From Bifidobacterium psychraerophilum (GTDB lineage Bacteria; Actinomycetota; Actinomycetes; Actinomycetales; Bifidobacteriaceae), in assembly GCF_000741705.1 (NCBI RefSeq), contig NZ_JGZI01000009.1, positions 682,001 to 746,000 of the forward strand: 64,000 nucleotides of DNA. Reading direction: 5' to 3'. The position numbers were made by a program, and so were the translations under genes. Of this stretch, positions 58,392-64,000 are shown piece after piece. How positions within the stretch are numbered: the first letter of the stretch is position 1; each line of letters starts with the position of its first letter. The notes beneath the pieces were generated by a model. That model was not told the origin of the DNA. It made no database searches and worked only from the letters and a program-made list of their open reading frames with translations.

Positions 58392-60338
58392 ATGGCAGAC
58401 GAAGGCAGCTCCGAGTCACGCGGCGGACAATCCCGCTCGCACGGTAACCGCTCACAGGGAGGGTATTCCCGGGGCAATGCCCACAGGTCTTCCGGGGAGC
58501 ACAGGTCTTCCGGAGAACGCAGATCTTCAGGCGGATACAGGGCTTCGGGTGACAAGCGTGGCTCGTCATCATCCTACAAAGGCAAGCGTTCGAGCTTCCA
58601 CTCCGATGGCGCGGAACGCCGTTCGCAGCGTGACGGCTCCAAGTCCTATGGATCATCCGAAGGACGTGGGGACAGAAGGGACTATCAGCGTCGCGACAGC
58701 AATGACAGGCGTTCGGATGGTCAGCGTCGTGGCTCCTCTTCGAGCCGTGAAGGATATCGTCCACGTCGTGATGCCGAGAACCGCGGTGGTGAGCACCGCA
58801 GCTACCAGCGTCGTGATGGCGACCAGCGATCGGGTAACCGCAGTTTCTCGGACCGCAGGTCCGGCGAACGCAGCTTCGGTGGCAACCGTTCCGAGGGCCA
58901 GCGTTCAGGGGCGCGCAGGGATGGCGACAGGCGCGGGCAGAGCCGTGAGGGGTATCGTCCCCGTCGCGATTTCGACAAGCGTGATGGCGAGGGGCGTGGC
59001 GGTGAGCATCGTTCCTACGGACAGCGTGGCAACGATCGTCGTTCGGACGGTGCGCGTGGAGGACAAGGCCGTGAAGGGTACCGTCCTCGCCGTGATTTCG
59101 GCAAGCGCGACTTCGAGAAGAGGGATTCCGACCGTGGATTCCGCGGTCGTGGCGACGACGAGCATCGCAGCCAGCGCAGCAGAAGCGGCGAGGGTGGCAG
59201 CGGATACCGCGGTAATGGATACCGTGGTGGCGATGAGCGTCGTGGCGGTTTCAGGCATGATGACGAGCGCAGGGGTGCTTCGCAGCACGGTGGCGGTCAG
59301 CACGGCGGATACCGTCGTGGTGGCGATGACCATCGTGGCGCCGGCGACCATCGCGATCGCGCTCCACGCGACTCGGCCCGCAGGTATGACGATCATCGTG
59401 GCGGCGATCGCAACAACGGCCCACGCCGTGATGCGGGGCAGGGCCATGGCGGCTATCGCGGTCATGACGAGCATCAGAGCCATGAGCGCGTTTCCGGCGA
59501 TAACGCCCAGCGTCTTGATAAGCCACGTCGCAACTCCGATGGCACGATATCCTTCCCATCTCAGAATCCGTATACCGACAGGCGTCCCGATGAGCCCAAA
59601 ATGCCCAAGGGCATGGATTGGACGATGCTCTCCAAGGAGGAGAAGGAGCGTCTGCGCGGCCTGAGCAAGGAGCATGCCGAGAACGTCGGCCTGCATATGC
59701 TCGCCGCATACGCGATCGAGGAGGACGAGCCCGAATTGGCGCTCGAACACGCGAAGTGGATCGCCAGGCAGGCTTCCCGCATCGATCTCGCGCGTGAGAC
59801 CTTGGCCTTCATCGCGTACCGTCAGGGTGACTACAAGCTTGCGCTGCGTGAGTTCCGTACCGCATACCGCATGAACGGCTACCTTGATTACCTGCCCTTC
59901 ATCGCGGACTGCGAGCGTGGACTGGGCAACCCCCGCAAGGCCATCGATGTGGCCTCATCGGAGGAGTCGAAGCAGCTGCTCGGGGATTCCAAGGCGGAGA
60001 TGTTCCTGGTCTATGCAGGGGCCTTGGGTGATTTGGGGCTGTGGGACAAGGCCATCGAAACGGTGCACACGCTTTCCCTCGCCAAGGGGCTTTCCGGCGG
60101 ATACCGCATGCGTGCCGTCCAGGCCGAACAGAACTTCCTTGAGCAGAACGGCCGGAGCGAGGAGGCGCTGGCGCTTGAGCCACTGCTGGAGAAGCTCGAA
60201 GCCCAGTATGCCGATGAGGACGATGAGGAAAGCTCGCAGGATGTGGCCGTCGACTACGATCTGGAAAAGCTCTCCGACCGGGAGATGGAACAGATCGGCA
60301 TCGAGGTCGAGGATGATGGACCGAGGAACAGGGCATGA
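58392..60338 (+). CDS. RGG/RS-rich disordered protein with C-terminal TPR domain
   Basis: A 648-residue protein. Residues 1 to ~390 are low-complexity, made of Arg, Gly, Ser, Asp, Tyr and His. There are several direct repeats of a module starting EGYRPRRD and followed by RGGEHRSY and RRSDG-like phrases, and many RGG and RGGxE motifs. The remaining ~250 residues are helical with TPR-like phrases (LSKEHAENVGLHMLAAYAIE, LALREFRTAYRMNGYLDYL and EESKQLLGDSKAEMFLVY) and an acidic tail. The start at 58392 follows ATAAGGA. RGG-rich regions in other proteins bind RNA and promote condensates. It overlaps the HAD gene by 4 bp, between tyrS and TlyA, so an RNA or ribosome connection is plausible. Confidence 0.75.
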   Translation: MADEGSSESRGGQSRSHGNRSQGGYSRGNAHRSSGEHRSSGERRSSGGYRASGDKRGSSSSYKGKRSSFHSDGAERRSQRDGSKSYGSSEGRGDRRDYQRRDSNDRRSDGQRRGSSSSREGYRPRRDAENRGGEHRSYQRRDGDQRSGNRSFSDRRSGERSFGGNRSEGQRSGARRDGDRRGQSREGYRPRRDFDKRDGEGRGGEHRSYGQRGNDRRSDGARGGQGREGYRPRRDFGKRDFEKRDSDRGFRGRGDDEHRSQRSRSGEGGSGYRGNGYRGGDERRGGFRHDDERRGASQHGGGQHGGYRRGGDDHRGAGDHRDRAPRDSARRYDDHRGGDRNNGPRRDAGQGHGGYRGHDEHQSHERVSGDNAQRLDKPRRNSDGTISFPSQNPYTDRRPDEPKMPKGMDWTMLSKEEKERLRGLSKEHAENVGLHMLAAYAIEEDEPELALEHAKWIARQASRIDLARETLAFIAYRQGDYKLALREFRTAYRMNGYLDYLPFIADCERGLGNPRKAIDVASSEESKQLLGDSKAEMFLVYAGALGDLGLWDKAIETVHTLSLAKGLSGGYRMRAVQAEQNFLEQNGRSEEALALEPLLEKLEAQYADEDDEESSQDVAVDYDLEKLSDREMEQIGIEVEDDGPRNRA

Positions 60339-61447
60339 GCCGTTACCTGCTTGGTACCGAGGGGCCGCTCGCATCAGGGTATTCCCTGTCGCTGTTGGAT
60401 CTTGACGGTGTGGTGTACCGGGGCAAGAACCCGATCGAGCACGCCGCTCAGGGCATAGCGGCATCCGAGCGACTCGGCATGCGTGCCTCATACACGACGA
60501 ACAACCCCTCCCGTTTCCCCAGCACGGTGGCGGAGCAACTGCGGGGTTTCGGCCTGAAGCTGGGTGACGATCAGATCATCACCTCGGCGATTGTCGCCGC
60601 CAGAATGTTGGCGGGCAGGCTTGAGCGCGGTTCGAAGGTTTTGATCGTCGGGGCGGAGCATCTGCGCGACGAGGTCCGCAAGGCGGGCTTCGAGGTCGTT
60701 GACAACGCCGACAAGCATCCGGACGCGGTTCTGCAATCCTGGCATGCCGATCTGACCTTCAATGAGCTGGCACAGGCCGCCTACGCCATCGAGGGCGGTG
60801 CGGAGTATTACGTGACGAACAGGGATCTGACGATTCCTCGCGAGCAGGGCATCGCACCGGGCAATGGCGCTTTGCAGCTCGCCGTCATCGCGGCCACAGG
60901 CAAGGAGCCGGTGTCCTCGGCCGGGAAACCGGAATCCGCGATGTATGACGAGGCACGTGTGCTCTTCTCCAGAGATGAGCATATCGTGCCGGTCGCGAAG
61001 TCCCTGCCGGTCGGCGATCGCCTGGATACCGATATCGAGGCCGCGAACCGTGGGGGATACGATTCCCTCGTGGTGCTTACCGGCGTCGCCGATCCCAGGC
61101 AGATCATGCTGGCCCCGGCGATTCAGCGTCCCACCTTCATAGCCTATGATCTGCGCGGTCTGAACACCGTGCATCCCCAGCCCGTACGTCTTGATGACGG
61201 TTCATGGCAGTGCCGTGGCTTCCGGGCCTCGCTGGAAGGCACCGTGGTGCGGCTGCGCACACTCGCATCAGTGCAGGATTCAAACGTGCAGGATTCAGGC
61301 GTGCAGCAGGATTCCTCATCACCGGTCGACGGGATCGACGATGGTCTGGATGCCCTGCGCGCTGCGTGCTGTGCGGCATGGGAGGCGGCCGACTCCGGTA
61401 TCGACCCGCAGTCCTTGACCCTGCCGACGGATCTGCTGGACAGCTAG
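60335..61447 (+). CDS. HAD-superfamily phosphatase, NagD/HAD-IIA type
   Basis: A 370-residue haloacid-dehalogenase-like hydrolase. Motif I LSLLDLDGVVYRGKNPIEHA, motif II SYTTNNPSRF, the C2 cap, and motif III/IV in VGDRLDTDIEAANRGGYDSLVVLTG are present. Substrates in this family are sugar or nucleotide monophosphates. A C-terminal tail carries three VQDS-type units from a 15-bp repeat. ATGA overlap with the RGG/TPR gene indicates coupling. Confidence 0.9.
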   Translation: MSRYLLGTEGPLASGYSLSLLDLDGVVYRGKNPIEHAAQGIAASERLGMRASYTTNNPSRFPSTVAEQLRGFGLKLGDDQIITSAIVAARMLAGRLERGSKVLIVGAEHLRDEVRKAGFEVVDNADKHPDAVLQSWHADLTFNELAQAAYAIEGGAEYYVTNRDLTIPREQGIAPGNGALQLAVIAATGKEPVSSAGKPESAMYDEARVLFSRDEHIVPVAKSLPVGDRLDTDIEAANRGGYDSLVVLTGVADPRQIMLAPAIQRPTFIAYDLRGLNTVHPQPVRLDDGSWQCRGFRASLEGTVVRLRTLASVQDSNVQDSGVQQDSSSPVDGIDDGLDALRAACCAAWEAADSGIDPQSLTLPTDLLDS

Positions 61448-61461
61448 GCGAGGCGGGCAAG

Positions 61462-61677
61462 GTGACAGAGTACAGCGCAGCAGGCCAATCGGAGGGCGAA
61501 GTCCACGCCGAGACCCCCGCCGCTTCGGATGCGACGCCGAAGGGCCCTCAAGGACGGGCCGAGGACGTGTTCCCGGAACTCAAGGGCGTCGTGGAACAGG
61601 ATTTCGATGGGCAGATATCCGTGTTCACATCGGTGCTGAAGACCTTGGAGCATGATCTTGACCAGCGCAGGAGCTGA
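61462..61677 (+). CDS. Small conserved-context hypothetical protein (71 residues)
   Basis: A 71-residue acidic protein read from GTG 61462, which has GAGG 8 bases upstream. The N-terminal half is Ala/Glu/Thr-rich; the C-terminal half (FPELKGVVEQDFDGQISVF, ending LEHDLDQRRS) is predicted amphipathic helix. It lies between the HAD and tlyA genes and overlaps the latter by 26 bp, so it is probably translated with them. I do not recognise its family. The longer frame upstream (to 61204) overlaps the HAD gene. Confidence 0.55.
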   Translation: MTEYSAAGQSEGEVHAETPAASDATPKGPQGRAEDVFPELKGVVEQDFDGQISVFTSVLKTLEHDLDQRRS

Positions 61678-62506
61678 AGGGCGCATATCCGCCGGGGGAC
61701 GAGACTCCGAGCATGCCGGCGCAGCCCGGTCCGGCACCCGCGATGCCGATGCATCGGCGCATGACGTCAGGCGGCTCGACGCGGCGATCGTGCTGCGCGG
61801 GCTTGCGGATTCACGGAGCAGGGCCCAGCGCCTGATCAAGGCGGATGCCGTCCGTGTCAATGACGTCATCGCGAGGAAGGCATCCCAGCCGGTGCTCGAC
61901 GCAGACACCATCACCCTTGACAAAGGCGACGACTACGCCTCTCGTGGGGCATACAAATTGCTGGGGGCTTTGGAGCATTTCATGCCCTTGGGGCTGCCAT
62001 CGCCGGCGGGCAGGAACTGTCTGGATATTGGTGCCTCCACCGGAGGCTTCACCGATGTGCTGCTCAGAAACGGGGCGCGTTCGGTCGTCGCACTGGACGT
62101 CGGTCACGGACAGCTCATCGAGCGTCTGCGACGTGATCCCCGCGTCATCGCCATCGAGGGCATGAATATCAGGGATGTGGACCGATCCCGGCTGCCCTTC
62201 GCGCCTGATTACGTGGTCTCCGACGTCTCATTCATCTCCTTGACCTACGTCATACCGGTGATCGCCGCGATATCGAGCGGGGACACGCACTGCGTGCTGC
62301 TGGTCAAACCCCAGTTCGAGGTGGGCCGCGAGCAGTTGGGGAGGCATGGCATCGTCACCGATGAGTCGAATCGGCTGCAATCCGTCGAGCATGTGCGTCA
62401 ATGTGCACAGGACCACGGTTTCACGGTGGAGGGATGCATACCATCCCCGATTGTGGGCACGCACGGCAATGTCGAGTTCCTGCTCTGGCTGCATCGAAGC
62501 CTCTGA
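61652..62506 (+). CDS. tlyA: TlyA-family rRNA 2'-O-methyltransferase
   Basis: A 284-residue protein with an N-terminal S4 domain (RLDAAIVLRGLADSRSRAQRLIKADAVRVND) followed by an FtsJ-like SAM methyltransferase (YASRGAYKLLGALEHF, then CLDIGASTGGFTDVLLRNGARSVVALDVGHGQL, PDYVVSDVSFISLTYVI and LLVKPQFEVGREQLG). The K-D-K-E catalytic set typical of FtsJ-like enzymes appears conserved. TlyA of Mycobacterium methylates C1409/C1920 rRNA positions and affects capreomycin sensitivity. An N-terminal extension of ~40 residues is poorly conserved and the start ATG 61652 is uncertain. Confidence 0.9.
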   Translation: MILTSAGAEGRISAGGRDSEHAGAARSGTRDADASAHDVRRLDAAIVLRGLADSRSRAQRLIKADAVRVNDVIARKASQPVLDADTITLDKGDDYASRGAYKLLGALEHFMPLGLPSPAGRNCLDIGASTGGFTDVLLRNGARSVVALDVGHGQLIERLRRDPRVIAIEGMNIRDVDRSRLPFAPDYVVSDVSFISLTYVIPVIAAISSGDTHCVLLVKPQFEVGREQLGRHGIVTDESNRLQSVEHVRQCAQDHGFTVEGCIPSPIVGTHGNVEFLLWLHRSL

Positions 62507-62678
62507 ACGCTTCCATCATCCGCGTACCAGTGCTGGTGTACAGCCCTGATTTCTTTCACGCACCCCGTTCCCGGACTGTTTTCGATTAGGATTGATGACG
62601 GCGACTGCTCTGTAGGCATATGCTCGTTTCGGCGGGTTGCCGTGGGGAGGGCCATCCAGTCAGGAAGGAAGCAACAGT

Positions 62679-63647
62679 ATGAGCCAGCGAAGCGCGGTGG
62701 TGGTTACACACAGCCGCTTACGCACAGGCGGGACGGTTGTTCGCGAGGCTGTGGAGCAGCTGCGTCAGTCAGGTTTTTCCGTTTCGATCATCGATAATCT
62801 TGAGGCGCCCGAATTCGGTATGCCGTCACCGATTGTTGATGAGGACACCGAAATCGTCGTGGTGCTCGGGGGAGACGGCACCATTCTGCGCGCCGCGGAA
62901 CTGGTCAAATGCACCAATGTTCCGATTCTGGGCGTCAATCTGGGCCATGTGGGCTTTCTGGCCGAATTCGAAAGCTTCCAGATGAGCGAGGCGATGGGGA
63001 AGATCGCCGCTCATGATTACTCGATCGATTCCAGGATGATCGCGCATATCGATGTGTGGCTTCCCGGAGCTGATAAGCCGATCAGCGATTGGGCGCTGAA
63101 CGATGTGACCCTGGAACGTTCCGACCGGGGCAAGATGGTGGAGGTCAGCATCCGCGTGGATGATGTTGAAATGAGCTCCTTCAGCTGCGACGGGGTGATC
63201 GTGGCGACGCCGACCGGATCGACCGCCTACGCCTTCTCGGCCGGCGGACCGATCATCTGGCCCGATGTGAAGGCCCTGCAGCTCGTTCCCTTGGCGGCTC
63301 ACGCACTGTTCGCCAGACCGCTGATCATCGGCTCGGATTCCAAGTTCTCGCTTGACATTCTGGATGAGTCGACGTCCGATGGCTGGATCTGCTGCGATGG
63401 GCGCAGACAGCTCGGCCTGCCGCGTGGCACGCATATCGAGGTGAGGGAGTCGCACGATACCCTGCGTCTTGCAAGACTGTCGGGAGTGCCCTTCACCAGT
63501 CGTCTGGTCACGAAATTCGATCTGCCCGTGGTGGGATGGCGCGAACACCGCTATCGCAAGGGCGGTCAGGACAACGGCGCCCAGCACGGTGGGCGTTGGC
63601 AGGATGGACGGCAACAGGGCTTGCAGCAGCAGGGCGATCAGCAGTAG
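62679..63647 (+). CDS. nadK: NAD kinase
   Basis: A 322-residue kinase producing NADP+. The GGDGT motif appears in VVVLGGDGTILRAAEL, and NLGHVGFLAEFE, LNDVTLERSD and TPTGSTAYAFSAGGPIIWP match the family's conserved positions. The C-terminus has a ~45-residue tail rich in Gln, Gly and Arg encoded by CAG-rich sequence, beyond the usual ~285-300 residues. ATG 62679 follows AGGAAGGA. Confidence 0.95.
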   Translation: MSQRSAVVVTHSRLRTGGTVVREAVEQLRQSGFSVSIIDNLEAPEFGMPSPIVDEDTEIVVVLGGDGTILRAAELVKCTNVPILGVNLGHVGFLAEFESFQMSEAMGKIAAHDYSIDSRMIAHIDVWLPGADKPISDWALNDVTLERSDRGKMVEVSIRVDDVEMSSFSCDGVIVATPTGSTAYAFSAGGPIIWPDVKALQLVPLAAHALFARPLIIGSDSKFSLDILDESTSDGWICCDGRRQLGLPRGTHIEVRESHDTLRLARLSGVPFTSRLVTKFDLPVVGWREHRYRKGGQDNGAQHGGRWQDGRQQGLQQQGDQQ

Positions 63648-63689
63648 ACCTGCGGTCAGCAGGCCATCTGCCAGTAAAGAAGGTAATCA

Positions 63690-64000
63690 ATGCTTGACGA
63701 ACTGGAAATTCGCAATCTAGGGCCGATCCGTCATGCTGTTTTGGCAACGGGCGCGGGCATGACGGCGATCACCGGCGAGACCGGTGCCGGAAAGTCGATG
63801 CTGCTGGATGCCCTGCGTCTGGTCTCGGGTGCGGCGGTGCAGTCGGGCAGGGCATCCTCCGCCGCCCAGCAGGATATCTGGGCCCAGGCGGTCTTCGCCG
63901 TACAGGAGGATTCCGCGGCGTATGCGCTCGCCAAGGATGCGGGCACCACCGATGAAGACGGCGAACTGTATCTGACCAGGTCCATCCCGGCGCACGGGCG
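63690..64000 (+). CDS. recN: DNA repair protein RecN, 5' part
   Basis: The first ~104 residues of an SMC-like ATPase, cut off at the right edge. LDELEIRNLGPIRHAVL and the Walker A motif ITGETGAGKSMLLDALRLVSG are typical of RecN, which acts at double-strand breaks. AAGAAGG precedes ATG 63690. RecN downstream of nadK is a common actinobacterial arrangement. Confidence 0.95.
   Translation, partial: MLDELEIRNLGPIRHAVLATGAGMTAITGETGAGKSMLLDALRLVSGAAVQSGRASSAAQQDIWAQAVFAVQEDSAAYALAKDAGTTDEDGELYLTRSIPAHG

Noticed and set aside
58477-59664. A 395-codon plus-strand frame within the RGG region
   Set aside because: It is an alternate frame of the repetitive RGG-coding DNA. Its Val/Ala/Thr-rich product arises from the repeat, and only the other frame continues into the conserved TPR part.

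Overview
The window looks like a chromosomal segment of a Bifidobacterium or a close relative. The reasons are its high G+C, a complete clustered arginine pathway (argC-J-B-D-F-R-G-H), polyphosphate glucokinase, the run tyrS / disordered-TPR protein / NagD-like HAD / TlyA / NAD kinase / recN, a DUF4191-glnA pair, and frequent GTG or TTG starts. A Fe/Mn superoxide dismutase and a fructose-family PTS locus carrying its own HPr and Enzyme I suggest a relatively oxygen-tolerant lineage rather than a typical infant-gut species. That placement is inference. I recognised no rRNA or tRNA gene, CRISPR array, transposase, integrase or phage gene.

Layout. 1-5 kb: a truncated riboflavin transporter gene (ribU, minus strand) behind an FMN riboswitch, a GT2 glycosyltransferase, a nitroreductase, polyphosphate glucokinase and an aminotransferase. 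5-17 kb: a large polytopic membrane protein, a long TPR-ended protein overlapping ligA, an Mrp-type Fe-S carrier ATPase and an ABC-F protein with a long leader. 17-19 kb: RarD-like and NmrA-like genes. 19.3-26.2 kb: a visibly A+T-richer PTS block comprising a PRD regulator, a double EIIA protein, EIIB, EIIC, an AlsE/ribulose-phosphate-epimerase-like enzyme, HPr and Enzyme I. 26-32 kb: glnA, DUF4191, lpd, DUF3043 and an M20 dipeptidase. 32.7-36.2 kb: a TPP riboswitch followed by ykoE and a fused A-A-T energising module, together a thiamine-type ECF transporter. 36-40 kb: sodA and a MacB/FtsX-type exporter. 40-45 kb: an RNA methyltransferase, pheS, pheT and a DUF4190 protein with an apparent ACG start. 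45.5-54.7 kb: the arginine cluster behind ArgR-type operators. 54.7-64 kb: NimA-like, Gfo/Idh/MocA, tyrS, an RGG-rich protein, HAD phosphatase, a 71-residue protein, TlyA, NAD kinase and the 5' part of recN.

How the genes work together. The PTS block reads as a sugar uptake and entry cassette. EI and HPr pass phosphate to EIIA, EIIB and EIIC, and the epimerase could bring an imported ketose phosphate to fructose 6-phosphate or a pentulose phosphate, both entry points of the bifid shunt. The regulator is probably tuned by phosphorylation from the EIIA-like domain that lies in the next reading frame. The arginine genes encode steps from N-acetylglutamate to arginine, with argJ recycling the acetyl group and argR inside its own regulon. 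Two vitamin importers are each placed under their own riboswitch.

A non-genic theme recurs. Several intergenic regions (about 1.57, 13.8, 15.1, 30.5 and 38.0 kb) consist of short degenerate direct-repeat arrays of 14, 14, 16, 14 and 17 bp period with unrelated sequences. Similar micro-repeats have expanded inside several coding regions. Strong perfect hairpins that mostly lack U-tails mark many gene ends.
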